Positions 9,364 through 21,379 of a DNA stretch of 64,000 nucleotides are shown here, piece by piece (position 1 is the stretch's first letter; each line of letters opens with the position of its first letter). The notes under the pieces were generated by a model. It was not told where the DNA came from, did not search any database, and worked only from the letters and a program-made list of their open reading frames with translations. The position numbers and the translations under genes are program-made. Source of the DNA: Marvania coccoides (taxonomy: Eukaryota; Chlorophyta; Trebouxiophyceae; Chlorellales; Chlorellaceae); assembly GCA_963854735.1 (NCBI GenBank), contig OY978097.1:310001-374000 (forward strand), in the 5' to 3' direction.

Positions 9364-11917
9364 CTAAAACGCCACTGCGTTCGCATAGAGGATCAGCGCG
9401 TTCGTCTGGCCCAGCACACAGAACGTCACCCAGAAGACGGCGTCCCCCACCCACTCAACGCCCCACCGCCGCTTCATCCAGGCGGTGCCCCACGCCAGCG
9501 GCACCTGCGCCATCATCCCAGCGAAGGCGTACAGCGTGGTGCACGACAGCGTTCTCAGGGGCATGGCCACCACCAGCTCGTGCAGGACGGCTGAGAGGAA
9601 GAAGACTATGACCATTGCCAGCCCTTTGGCGTTGGTGGCATTGGTGATTGGGAAGTAGATGTGGCGAAGCATCCACTTGTGGACGGGCGCGTTCCACAGC
9701 TTCCAGTAGTCCTCCACAGTTGTGGCGTTCCACCATGCCTGGTAAAATTCGCGATCCCCAAAGCGCAGCACCTCGCCCAGCAGGTTGAGGTACTGGTGAA
9801 AAAAGGCCACGAACATGAGGAGCCAGACAAGGGTGTTGGGGATGGCCAGGGAGAGCCCCAAGGTCACCAGGCGCAGCTGCACCCAGCCCTGTATATGGTT
9901 GTAAAAAAAAACAGGGGAGATAAATGAGAAAGTACGTAAGAAAATAACTGTTCTAAAAATAAATTAAATAAATATAACTTCAACTCACCCTGGCGGCGAC
10001 CGCGTCGCGAGAGCTCACCACAGTGGACACCGTGGCGCTGTTCCAGATGGAAACGATGCCCACCAGGCAGGTGCCCATCGCCAGCGCGTGCCACGCAACA
10101 CGCAGCCAGTGCACCCGCTCGCCACGCGGATAGCTGGTCTGGTAGCACAGCGTGGGGGCTGCCACAAAGTAGAGGACGTTGGTGGGAGTCAGGTTGGCAG
10201 GGTACTCTGCCAGGGCGCCCTCGATCGACTCCGCCGGCTGCTTGCCTGAGCGAGCAGCGCGCGTCTCACGGCGCAGGGAGTTGTGCACGTGGGCGAAGCT
10301 GAGCAGCTTCATGCCAGCCACCACAGAGCACGCCACCAGCGCGATGCCAGGCACAGGCTGGATGTCCGTGACAAAGAAAGTAGCAGCGCTGGGCGCGATG
10401 AGCACCGCAGCGATGGTCGTGAGGTGGGCTACGGTCGCGAAAATCTCAGTGAGGGTGGCGGACACGCGGCCGTTGGGCTCGGCCGCCAGGCGGCGCGCAG
10501 CCACCAGCTCAGTGGCCAGCGCGAATATGTAGGCACACGCCAGCAGCGCCCAGCACTTGAGCAGCGGGGCGGCGGTCCAAGGGGCCAGCACGGCGCCAGC
10601 AGAGGCCTTCATCGCCGACACGGAGGGCAGACTGGCGCCATGGGCGTCGATGTGCTCCAGCAGCGCGTTGGAAGCGGCGAAGAAGATCAAAACGACCACC
10701 AGGGTCACCAGGCCGTTGTGCCCCTCAGGCTGGAACTGAGTAGTGAGCAGGGACTCCTGGCACTTGGTGTGCATCGGTGCCGCAGCGGGCTTCTTCTTGC
10801 TGTGGGGCACGGCGGGGGAGGGCTGGGGCTGGGGCTCGACGGTGGCGGCGGCCTGCTCCTCCTCCGACTCATGGCGGTTGGCAGAGGAGGGCGCCGGCGC
10901 AGACTCCAAGGTGGGGGTGATGGGGGAGGAAGGGGTACTGTCTTTAACAGCAGGGGCGGGGTGGGCCTTGGGCTTGAGCTTGGTCTTGACCGGCGACAGG
11001 GCAGCTGGCGCAGCAGCGACGGTGGTCGCGACGGTTGCAGAGGGAGCGCTGATGGGGGTGGGGGTGGTCACAGTGGCGACAGGCACGGGGGAAGTGGGCA
11101 CCGGGGCGGCCTTGGTCTCCTTCTTGATCGGTTTGGCGAAGAAAGAAGGAATGCGGGCGACGGCTGTGGCGACGGCGATCACACAGCATTTGCACGCCCT
11201 AAAGACGGCGCAAACAGCCCATTCGGCGGCATAAAAGATCAAGCAGCTGATGAAAAATGTAACCAGAAAGACCAGGGGCACGCTGGCCCAAATCAGGGTG
11301 CTGGCGGGGAGGGCAGCAGAAGCGTGGACAACCGAGGAAGAAAGAACGCTCAGGAGGGCCAAGAGGGTGTCGAACGAGAGGACGAAGACGAACATCACGG
11401 TGGCGGCAATGCCTTGCAGGGGCGGGCACGCGAGGAGCCGGCCGATGGTGATGGGCGCGTCGGGGGCGAAGAAGAAAGTGTCGTCGTCGGTGGGGAGCTG
11501 CACAGGGGCAGCAGGCGCATCGGAGGAGGTGCTGCCGATGTCCAGATCGAGCAGGGGCGCCATCCAGGCCAGGATGCACTGGGCGGGGGCCATCTTGGCA
11601 GCGCGGTTGGCCGCCCACTCCGCTTGGAGCGCGGCAGCTTTGGCGGCCTTGGCCCGCTTGCTGGCGGCCCTCTTCCCCTTCTTGGAGGAGACGCGGGCGG
11701 CCTGGGCGCGGGTGACGGGGGCGCTGGGGCGGCTGGCGCGGAGCCAGGAGGGCCACAGGAAGCCCAGCGTCACGAGGGTGAGCACGGCGGCGAAGACGGA
11801 GGACACCTTGGCAGGGAAGGCGGTCGTCTGGGAGGCACCTTCCGGTGCCTTGCACCTGGGAGCGCCAGTCGCGCGGGCAGCGCCTGCAGAAAAAGGGGTG
11901 TGCACAAAATGATGCAA
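9364..11917 (-). CDS. DGAT1: Diacylglycerol O-acyltransferase 1 (MBOAT family) with long N-terminal extension
   Basis: ER membrane enzyme that makes triacylglycerol from diacylglycerol and acyl-CoA. Two exons, 11917-9989 and 9888-9364, give 817 aa if the first ATG is used. The C-terminal half is clearly DGAT1: NVLYFVAAPTLCYQTSYPR, a multi-pass core, FYQAWWN (family FYxDWWN), WKLWNAPVHKWMLRHIYFP and the active-site His in LSAVLHELVV. Plant and animal DGAT1 proteins are about 490-550 aa. Here about 390 residues precede the core, with an Ala/Lys-rich stretch, at least two hydrophobic segments (around IAATVMFVFVLSFDTLLALL and VPLVFLVTFFISCLIFYAAE) and an Ala/Pro/Thr-rich linker. A splice acceptor (tttttctgcag) just inside the proposed start could mean a different first exon. 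Confidence 0.88.
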
Positions 11918-13553
11918 GTTTGGAGATCGAAGAGGTTGAAGCTGCCAGGAGCGCGAAAGGGCTCCTCCTCCGTCCTAAATCCATTATATATGGTATGATC
12001 ATCGGGATTCAGCGTGAACACGGCCAACAATGGGGTAAAAAGGCCCAAACAGTGAAACGATTGCAAAGAAGATGTTCAGAGGTTGGGAGGCGAAAGGAGC
12101 CCTGGGAGCGCTCCCAGGCCAAGCCAAGACATGTTCGAATATTGTTCAACACGAATTAACGCCCGAGGGGCGCTTCCGCGACGAAACCAAGGAGTAATAG
12201 TCAGCATGACACGAGGTGTGCCCTACGAAATTGACTTTTGCTGCGGAACGAAGGTTGAGCTCCCGCAAAGTGCTCAAAGTTGTATACAGACACTATCTAA
12301 CCGAAAGAAGTAAAGATCGGGGCCGCTAAAATGTAATGAAATTGTCGACGGTTGCAAAAAATAGACATCACACAAGATGTCCCACTCTGCCACAAAATTT
12401 TCAGCTACTTGAGGTCTGCGACCCTCACACAACAAAGTTTGAGACTTGCCTTGGTAGATAGGGGGGCTGATGGCCTGCCCGGCCTCGTCGGGCCCGCGCA
12501 GACCCGTGAGGCTGGAGAAAATGGTCATGTTGGAGGTGTGTAAGTCAATTCCTAGAGGTCTTTAATATCTATCACAAATAATTGTTTTTTGCATATGCCA
12601 ACAGCTGCAGAATTGCATTGTTGTTAGCACAAGAAAAAGGACCTCGCGAGGTGGAAAATGCACACCCGATGGAAATTTCGATTGAAAATTCCCACTTAGA
12701 ATAATGCATTCTTTAATTTGCATGTATTTTGATAAAGAATAGCCGCAGGGGGGTCGTCAAGGCGGCACCTTGGCTGCCATCGCTGTTGAGACCCACACTC
12801 ACTTCGAGTCCTGAAAGCATCCACATACTTCTGGCACCCTGGAGCTCTTATAACAGAAAATGTTGCTATTTGAAAAAGACTGAAAAGACGAAAGGCTGCT
12901 GCCGGATGCCCGATGGCCCCTATTGCTGCGGCCTCGCCTGCCCCGCTGTCTCCTGCGCTTGAGGAGCGCCTGCTGCGCCAGCCAGCCACTAGAGCTGGTC
13001 TAGATGCACCGTCTGAAGTCTCAGAGAGGAGGGCGAGCAATAGAGGTCCGCAAAAAAGGCATCAGTGCTGTGATAAAATTGCCAGGAGTGACTCGCACGG
13101 CACAAGGCCGCTGTCTTCTCTGCTACTCTGCCGGTAGTAAATATCACACCACATGACACAAAACAACGCACTATAAAATTACCTTACCACAACATTTTAA
13201 TGTAAAAACATTAGAATGCATCGCGAGCTCATTTTTTGGGTTTCCAAGCTTGAATTTTACAGAAGTTTTCGCCTTTTTTTGACTTCGCTTTTATTAAAAT
13301 TTCCACACATCTGCTTCTAATCTCCCCATGAGACTGCTGCAAGTCTTGGAAGCGTTATCACCTGCGTCTCCTACGATGCCACAATGGATGACGGCGGTCT
13401 TGAAGACAAGAGATCCATCATTATAATTAGTTGTTAAAAAGGCCATTAAAAAAAATCACGATTAATAAACTATATAAAATTTTATTTTATTCATTCAATG
13501 CTGCGAAAAGAATTTGTAAAACGGAGATTTAGACTCCGTCACTGTTGCTGCTG
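11918..13553. other. Intergenic region with unassigned GC-rich blocks
   Basis: No gene could be assigned. Two blocks look exon-like. Minus strand 12528-12450 opens with ATG and reads MTIFSSLTGLRGPDEAGQ before a possible GC donor (gcaagt). At about 12890-13050 a GC-rich stretch is open in more than one frame, but no translation is recognisable. The remainder is AT-rich. Confidence 0.35.
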
Positions 13554-14280
13554 TTAATAAGAAGGCTCCCTTGCAGGGAGCTTCCGCTCAACCCAACCGG
13601 CCTCCCATGGCGGCCATATTTTAATTATGACCCGCCCTCGCAGCACAGCGTACGGCACAGGGCCGTAATGCCTTGAATCAGTCGAGTTCCAAAAATTATC
13701 GCCTTGAAGCCAAACGTGGCCTTGCGGTATCTGCAGAGCAGGAAAAAGACAAGGAAATCGGTCATTACGCGATTGGATGTATTGGCAAAAACCTTTACCG
13801 CTCCTGGCGTCCAAAAATATTAACCGACCTATTGTTTTATTATTAATTCCTCTACCCACCTTTGTTTTCTTTGACACGCCCAAGAGGGTGGAATTTTGCA
13901 CCGCCACGACGTCTCCCTCCAGACCAAGCACCCGCTTGCACACCATGTGCCGCGGGTTCTGCACGCTGCGTGCTATCACAACGTCGCCGACTCTGATTCG
14001 GTGCGCCGCCACAGACGTGTGGTCCACTAAAACAACGTCGCCCCGGGGGTTGAACGTAGGCATCATGCTGGGACCCACACACTGCACATCATGTGAATAA
14101 TTTGATTTAGTGAATAAAAAGGCAGGGGCAGAGAGTGGTCTTTCATACCACCGTCACTTCGATGACGTGCTCTCGTATCAAGAAGATGGCCGCTGCAGCT
14201 TTGGTGTAGAATGCGGCTCGTTCGCCCAGGGTTGTGCTTTGTCCCGATTGCCGGTAGCGCTGCCAAAATCGAGAAAACAT
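13554..14280 (-). CDS. IMP1: Mitochondrial inner membrane protease subunit 1 (signal peptidase I family)
   Basis: Serine protease with a Ser/Lys dyad that removes sorting peptides of proteins exported to the intermembrane space. Three exons, 14280-14149, 14081-13860 and 13730-13554, give 176 aa, the usual length. The N-terminus has one hydrophobic anchor (AAAAIFLIREHVIEVTV). The nucleophile is the Ser of CVGPSMMPT and the general base is the Lys of MVCKRVLGLEGD. The C-terminal box GHVWLQGDNFWNSTDSRHYGPVP is the family's SPase I signature (GD.N..SxDSR.YG). The Asn at the NSTDSR site and the short size favour IMP1 over bacterial or plastid signal peptidases. Confidence 0.9.
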
Positions 14281-14613
14281 GTCGTCAAATTAATTGAAAC
14301 CCACGAGTTCCGCCGCAATGGAGAACGCTGCGGCTAGTGACAACCAGATTTGGTACCCATTCAACCTGCAATTGATCTCGATATGAGCGGTTCATTGCGA
14401 TTTTCCGTCATTTTGACTTAAAATGGAAAATTCTTGCAAAGTGGCCAGCGCCGCCATTTTACATATTATTTTTTTTTTAACTTTTCATACGCCCCATATT
14501 TGGAAATAATATCACTTGGGAAAGAAGTAAATAAGCGCCGCATCCCAGTCTTGTAAATCTAAGAAACAAATTTAAAGGCTGTTGCAATTACAGAGGTCTT
14601 AACTCTCTGAGCT
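14281..14613. other. Divergent promoter region (IMP1 / LLPH-like)
   Basis: Short AT-rich spacer between two genes transcribed away from each other. A run of T residues lies near 14470. No specific motif was identified. Confidence 0.5.
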
Positions 14614-15188
14614 ATGGCGAAAAGTATCAGGAGCAAGGTCAAGCGCGTGTTCCGCACCGCGAAAGGCGAGTTTTTTGAGGACAATTATGAGGGGACGAAG
14701 ACGGTGCTCTGAACCAGCGTTATTTTAAATTTTGTTCTGCAGCTGGCGTCGTGGCGATTGCTCCCTGGAAGGTCGAGGCGGAGAAGAAGCGGCAGGAAGA
14801 GCTGGAGGCAATAGTGAATGCGCCGAGGCCGGAGCGCCCCGCCGCAGCCGCGCATGACCCAGAGGCTCCGGTGGCGATGGAAGCAGACGCAAAAGAGCCC
14901 CTTCCTGAGTGAGTTTCACGACTTCTAATTATTATACACATTTCAGCGATTTTTTTACGAGTAAATTCCACCTAGTTTTTGCCATTTCACCGGGGGGAAA
15001 ACGTTTTTTACGAACCACCGAATCGCCCCTTTTGCAGGTTAACAACAAAGAACCCCGCCAAGATCCTGAGAAAACTCAGGGCCCGCAGGTTAGCGGCCAC
15101 CAAGGGCATCAACAAGGCGCCAGTGAAGAAGAAATCAAAGCCTCTGGCGGGCGCAAACCAGTTCCACAAAAAGAACAAGAAACGGTAA
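14614..15188 (+). CDS. LLP homolog / DUF2423-like small basic nucleolar protein
   Basis: Small, strongly basic protein resembling LLPH, which takes part in large ribosomal subunit assembly. The N-terminus MAKSIRSKVKRVFRTAK is the family hallmark (MAKS.RSK.KR..R). A middle segment rich in Glu, Ala and Pro ends in AMEADAKEPLPE. The C-terminus is Lys/Arg-rich (KILRKLRARRLAATK, ANQFHKKNKKR). Exons 2 and 3 join cleanly (end 14908, start 15038). The first junction is less sure. The strongest acceptor (14742) gives a frame clash, while donor 14704 with acceptor ending 14771 keeps the frame and yields 125 aa, the family's usual size. Confidence 0.7.
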
Positions 15189-15972
15189 AGCACAGCTGTG
15201 CTGGGGCATTACTGATGGACGCCACATAATCTCATCTGCCGCCCAATATCTCCCGTTTTGTTCATTCAGCGGCAGCTGCCATGCCTTGTGAAACATTTGA
15301 ATTCGTTTCTGTTAGTTGTAGTTTAATAGTCATTTCTTCGCCTTTCTGCGCTCAGCTCTTGATTGAACCTGAAGATATGTTCAAAAATAATTGCGGCAAT
15401 TGACTCCTTGGTTTTTTTGCTTTGTGAGGTAATGCATTTAAACTCCTCTCACCTCGACTTTTTTGCAATTCTTGTAAGCGTCAAAAAACTCCTCGCAAGG
15501 CTCTCTTTTATAGTTATTCTTATCCAAACCTGTACAGAAAGAAAAGAGGGGGGCGGTTGCGGTGGTGAACGCGGAAAGGGATATTAGTAGGGATGATTAA
15601 GCGGCGGGGCGGTGACAAACGGCGGCAAGTGTAGAGAGCATGCTCGTGAGAAAAAAGGCGTGCACTGTATACCCACAAGCTCACATTTCATCGAATTTTT
15701 ATACTCCAGCGCACAAGGCGCATCTGTGAGCTTTTGAGCGGTGGTGTTGTTCTGCATTTTGAATTTTATTATTAAAAAAAAGGGCCTTCTTTCAGTCTTT
15801 AAAGCTAGTGGATCGCGAGTGACGAGGCCGGGAGTATTCGATTAGATTAAAAGATTGGGGTCAGCGCCACAGCTCGAGGCGAGCAGCATTTTGGTTAAGA
15901 AGAATATGCTTTGGGTCTTCAGAAGATGGCCTGGTGTTCTCGCAAAACATTTTAAAGTTGGTTATCTCCTCA
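15189..15972. other. Intergenic region
   Basis: AT-rich sequence holding the 3' end of the LLPH-like gene and the promoter of the methionine-salvage gene. No ORF, RNA gene or repeat stands out. Confidence 0.5.
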
Positions 15973-18527
15973 ATGGTGCTGGAGGCCATCCGCTACGAGC
16001 GAGGCAGCCTGCAGCTGCTGGAGCAGCGGCGACTGCCTGTGAACATCGAATGGGTAGATATCCTTAGCGTGGAGGATGGCTGGCACGCCATCCGCGACAT
16101 GACTGTGCGCGGTGCTCCCGCAATCGCTGACGCCGCCGCCCTCAGCCTCGCCGTCGAGCTGGTTCGGGGCGGGGCGGGCGCCCAGTTTGCGTCTGCCGCC
16201 GACGCCAAGGAACAAATCGTGTCCAAGCTGGACTACCTCTCAACCAGGTAACACGGATGCAGAGAATGCTATTGCAATTGTTATTATTGTTAAATGCAAT
16301 AGCCCTTCAAATTTAATAAATAAATTTAATTAATTGGCTTTAAACTCTCTACAGCCGCCCCACTGCCGTCAACCTTTTCGAGGCGGTGGACCGGCTCTCT
16401 CGGGTTGCTATCGATGCTGCTGCCGAGCCCTCCTCCACCTCCCATTCGGTCTCCGAGGCAGTCATCGCCTCCGCCGAAGATCTGCTGCGAGAAGACGTCG
16501 CATCCTGCCGCGCCATGGGCCAGCACGGCGCTGCAGCACTGCTGGCTGCCGCTCAGGCCCGCGGGCGCGCCGCCAACGGGAAGCTGCGGGTGCTGACGCA
16601 CTGCAACACCGGCAGCCTGGCGTGTGCATCCTACGGGACAGCGCTGGGCGTCATTCGCGCGCTGCACGAGAGGGGCGTGCTGGAGCACGCCTACTGCACA
16701 GAAACCCGGCCCTACAACCAAGGCGCGCGGCTCACTGCGTTCGAGCTAGTCACCGACGGGCTGCCAGCGACGCTGATCTGCGACTCTGCCGCAGCTGCGC
16801 TGATGGCAGCGGGCCGGGTGGACGCGGTGGTGGTTGGCGCGGATCGCATCGCCGCCAACGGCGACACCGCCAACAAGATCGGCACGTTCTCTTTGGCGGT
16901 GGCTGCCGGTTTTCACGACATTCCTTTCTTTACGGCTGCGCCAGTCACAACGCTGGATCCCGACCTTCCCCACGGTTCCCTCATCCCCATTGAGCAGCGC
17001 AGCCCCGAGGAGATCACGCACTTCAAAGGAGAGCGCGTGGCAGCAGAGATTGAGGTGTGGAACCCCTCTTTTGATGTCACGCCAGCAAAACTGCTGGCAG
17101 GGGTGATTACGGAGCGCGGGATGGTGCCCCGCGCCGGGAAAGACGGCGAATTCACCGTGCGCACGTGGCTGGCGGATCTGGGGCTGCTGAAATCCGGAGA
17201 CAGCGGCGAAACTGGCGAAACCGGCAACGGTGTTGCTCCCATCGCAAAATCAGAGCTGTTGACAAACACGTCCGTGTGCGAGTATGTGGCTGCCCACCCC
17301 AATCTATGCAGCAGAGTGGGTCCCGCGGACAGCATGGCTTCGTGGCAGGTGGAGGAAGTGGGGGACGGCAACTTAAACTTTGTCTTCATCGTCGGTGGCC
17401 CTATTGGCACAATCTGCGTCAAGCAGGCGCCGCCGTACGTGCGGTGCGTGGGCGAAGGGTGGCCGTTGACCCAGGACCGCGTTCGCATCGAAGCAGCGGT
17501 ACTGCAGATAGAAGCCATGTACTGCCCTGACCACATCCCTCAGGTTTTCCACGTGGATGCCCCTGCCTGCCTGGTGGCCATGCAGTACATCCCCCCGCCG
17601 CACATCATCCTGCGCAAAGGCCTCATCCAGGGCCGCGTGTACCCAAAATTCGCGCACCACGTTGCCACGCTGCTCGCCCGGACGCTATTCCACACCTCAC
17701 TGCTGGCGATGCCCAGCGACGCCTTCCGCGCGCAAGCCTGCGAGTTTTCCAACCCCGAGATGTGCCAGCTCACCGAGCAGGTCATTTTCACTGATCCCTA
17801 CTACGCTGCGCAGCACAACCGACACACCTCCCCGCAGCTGGACGCAGACGCCGCTGCGTTGCGCGGCGACGCCGGGGCCAAAGCCGCGGCGGCCAGGCTG
17901 AAGGCGGTGTTCGTGCAGAAGCAGCAGGCGCTGCTGCATGGGGATCTGCACACGGGGTCAATCATGGTCACAGAATCTACCACTTATCTAATTGACCCCG
18001 AGTTTGCTTACGTGGGACCCATCGCCTTTGACGTTGCCAAAGTCATCGCCAACCTGCTTCTGGCGTACTTTGCCGCAGACGGGCACGCCGCGGTGGAGGA
18101 CTCTTCGGGATCTTCTTATTCGCGGGATGAGCAGAAGCGATGGCTGCTGGAGACCAGCGTGGCGGTTTGGGAGGGCTTTGTGACGCAGTTTACGGCACTG
18201 TGGGAGGAGCACTGCGGGGCGGGCGACGCGTGCTCTGCGCCGCTGTTTTGCGGAGCAGCAGAAGGGGCGGAAGCTGCCAGGAAGCTGGTGCAGGCCGCGT
18301 TTTTTGACGAGCTGTGGGGGGAGATGGTGGGCTTTGCTGGCGCGGTGATCATTCGCCGACTGGTGGGCATAGCGCATGTGGCTGATATGGAAGAAATCGC
18401 TGATGCCGACGTGAGAGCTGGGTGCGAGCGGAGAGCGTTGAAATTTGGACGCAGGCTGCTGGTGGAGGGGGCGGCAGGGTTTGGGAGCGTGCAGAGCGTC
18501 ACAGCAGCTGCAGAGGCGGCGATTTGA
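15973..18527 (+). CDS. Bifunctional methylthioribose kinase / methylthioribose-1-phosphate isomerase (MtnA-MtnK fusion)
   Basis: Fused enzyme of the methionine salvage cycle. Two exons, 15973-16247 and 16355-18527, give 815 aa. Residues 1 to about 390 are MtnA (methylthioribose-1-phosphate to methylthioribulose-1-phosphate): [36 protein letters not shown] with the catalytic Cys, [16 protein letters not shown] and [19 protein letters not shown] with the catalytic Asp. A short linker with [10 protein letters not shown] repeats follows. The rest is MtnK (ATP-dependent phosphorylation of methylthioribose): [14 protein letters not shown] (nucleotide loop), [13 protein letters not shown] (catalytic Asp), [12 protein letters not shown] (metal-binding DPE) and [15 protein letters not shown]. 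Both domains have normal length and intact motifs, and the junction lies inside one exon, so the fusion is not an assembly or splice artefact. Confidence 0.93.
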
Positions 18528-19050
18528 CCCTTCATTTTTGGGATTCCATGTTCTATACTCATTCCGACGTTTTGTTGTAGTGTTTAAATAAAAATTGAAT
18601 CAAGGGTAGTTTCTCTCAACACATCGTCATACTCCTTCAGCAATTTCTAAAAGGTAGGCTCCCATCAGGGAGTATGCTGTAACAGATACATATTTGTTTT
18701 AACAGATACATATTTGCTCTCATCTATTGTTGAACCATATGAGCTGTATTGAATGATGCTTTCAGCCCTAGAAGAATTAATGAAACCAATATTAGCAGGG
18801 TAGGAACAAGAATCAAGGGTAAATGATCACCATTAGAAAGAAGAAAGATAAGATTGTATATGGTAGGGGTATCGTATTGGCTATCGTATTGACTTATCTA
18901 GTACGAAATGCGAGTTGAAGTACACTATACATTCGGCTTGAGGGTGAAAATGAAAATTAGCGAAATTTTTTAGAAGCTCAAAAAGAAAAAAGAGACGAAT
19001 AGACGAATAGTAAAATCTGTTAATTTCGTGTGAGATTGATAAATTGTTGA
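18528..19050. other. Intergenic region with short direct repeats
   Basis: Convergent AT-rich spacer. Two identical 16-bp copies (aacagatacatatttg) lie at 18681-18696 and 18701-18716. A shorter repeat (agacgaat) occurs near 18993. No coding sequence is seen. Confidence 0.5.
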
Positions 19051-20722
19051 TTATTCATCCATTGCCGCTGCTCCATACGATTCCTCCTTCTGTTTTCTGG
19101 GTCCCTCCCAGCCCAGCCCGCGAAACACCCCCTCAGTGTGCTCCATCCGCCGCTTCAGCTGGTCCTTCCACTCTGCAGTCGCCTCCACCTCCATCACGCG
19201 AGCGGTGAAGCCCTGGGTGGTGGCCACTCGGTCCGGGTTGTCGCCTTTGAACACCCATGGCATGGTATGCAAGATCTGCCGCACCGTGGGACGCGATGCA
19301 GCGTCTAAGTTACAAAAAAGGGAAAGGGGAAGAGGTCAGTCATTGGGTCGGGGAAAAAGACGATGAAAAAACGAGTCTACCTTTGGTGAGCAGCTTGCTA
19401 ATGAGGTCTTGGACCTCGGGAGAAAGATTTCGGTCCGGTGGGACCTCGTAGCTGGCCGCCATGATGCGCTGCGCCATCAGAAACGGCCGCTGCGATTCTG
19501 GCAATGCATCATCCGCAGACCGCCAAAAAGGGAGCTTCCCCACGAGCAGGTGGTACAGCACCACCCCCAGGGACCAAGAGTCCGCTTTGTCCCCGTCGTA
19601 GTTCGTTTCTCCGGTCCCTGAGAGCACTTCTGGCGCAACGTAAGCGGGGGTTCCTGCCTGAGTGCATGCAGCGCTGTCCACTTCGTCCTTCGACCACCCG
19701 AAGTCGCAAAGCTTGGCCTGGGGGTACTCTTCGGTGTCTGTGCTCAGCAAAATGTTCTCTAGCTTGATGTCGCGATGGGTGGTAAACTGGCAACGGGGAA
19801 GAAAGAAAGAAGAAAATTGATGAAAATACGCCGCTTTGACAGCTGGATTTTGAGCCCCCAAAGGTAAGGCCACATGTATGTCAAGGAATCATTATGAATG
19901 GAAGAAAAAAGTAGTGGGATGTATCGCATAACCTTATTTTCATATGCCCAGTGTACTCAGAGGATATTTGAGCTCGTATTGTTGTAGGAAAAAAATAGAT
20001 CACAGGGGGAGGACGCCAGCTGTAGGTGCCTGTCCCTACTCGCTGGTTTGATCGTCCAGGACGCACCAACTTTGTATCAAAATAATAATACAATCCATCT
20101 TCTCACCTTTTCGTGGCAGTAGCCCACCGCCAGGAGGATCTGCTGGAAGTACCACCGCGCCAGGTACTCCGGCATGCCGTTGGGGAACTTCTGCATGTAC
20201 TTTTGCATGTCGCCGCCCCGCATGGCCTCCAGCTCCAGCACGACGTACTTGCGGTGGTGGCTGACGCGGTGGAGGCGCACGATGTGGGGGTGGTGCAGCT
20301 TGAGGTGGTTGAACACCTCGCGCATGAGGTTGACACGAAAATCCTGAAAAGGTAAGGAACCGGGTAAGGACGATTTTATGAGGGGAAGGGGGGGGGGACT
20401 GTGGCCAGTTTGAGCTAGGGAAATGCTCCCTAAGGGTGTGGGCGTATGGTATGCACCCACCGGATTGGCTGTCACGTATTTGAGGGCCACGAAGTCAGCC
20501 TCCCCAGGGCTGGGCGTCCGCCGTTGGCCCAGCCATACGCTGCCATGCACTCCGCGCCCCAGCCGCCGTACCTGCTCAAGGCATTAAAGATGAACGCAAT
20601 TAAGGTAATTCAAGCGAGTGAAGCGTCCCTTATGGACTGCAAGAATCCAATTAATCGAAATTATTTACCCGGATGTAAAGCGGGTGCCCGTCATCGACCT
20701 CATCGCTTGCCCGTCTTTCCAT
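19051..20722 (-). CDS. SnRK2-like serine/threonine protein kinase
   Basis: Protein kinase closest in motif pattern to plant SnRK2 (stress and ABA signalling) within the CAMK/SNF1 group. Five exons, 20722-20669, 20571-20461, 20343-20107, 19786-19381 and 19304-19051, give 353 aa, the usual SnRK2 size. Motifs: Gly loop LGRGVHGSVWLG, VALKYV (ATP-binding Lys), HRDIKLENILL (catalytic Asp), LCDFGWSK (DFG), GTPAYVAPEVL, YDGDKADSWSLGVVLYHLLVGKLPF. The C-terminus after the kinase fold is short and lacks an obvious acidic ABA box. It stands head-to-head with raffinose synthase. The substrate is unknown. Confidence 0.88.
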
Positions 20723-21379
20723 ACCACGCCACGAAACAAATGTATTCAATAAAATAAAGCAACCATGCTCTTCAAATAATAATACTGTATTTGTAGTGTG
20801 TTTGATTCAATCAAAGTGTATAAAGCTACGTTTGCTTGTCTGCAGTAAAGACAAAAACTATAATGCTATTTGAATGTGCTGATAGGAGCCCCATTGCTGA
20901 CGCGTCGGTGGAGGTGGAGGTGGAGGGTAGAAAGATTTCATTTTTTTCAAAGTTTGTCAGGGGAAAAAATAGAGGGAAAAAATCGCCTAATTTGCTCTTA
21001 ATTTTATTTTATTTTCCGCTTCATAACGCTCGCCACAACAGTCTGGAGTGCTTCTCCGGCGCTGGGTGCGGCATTTTATTCTTTTCTGTTTGCAAAGAAG
21101 AAGCTTGATCTCTACGTTTCGCTGCCTCGCGGCCGGTTTGGCCATTCAGCCTCTTAAATAGAACCATTGGGTTTTTTGGCGTCGATACTCACCCAAAATC
21201 GAGTGTCGACGGCCGGGTTTGCTCAAGTTGGGCCGTGATCACATCTCAAAGTATGCCGTTTTTGCTCTCACGCCTGCCTTTTCAGCGGTACGCGCTGGAA
21301 TTGACTCTATACCCCACTTCTGCAGGCCATCCAGCCTCCGCCACGCCCAAAGCAGCCCTTCCTCAGAGCGCCATCATCC
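20723..21379. other. Divergent intergenic region (kinase / raffinose synthase)
   Basis: Holds both promoters. A small GGTGGA-type microsatellite lies near 20907-20925. Short ORFs in this region have no splice support and no recognisable family. Confidence 0.45.

Noticed and set aside
10283..11998. 571-codon plus-strand ORF
   Set aside because: It is antisense to DGAT1 exon 1, Gly/Arg-rich because of mirrored GC-rich codons, and matches no domain; a shadow ORF.
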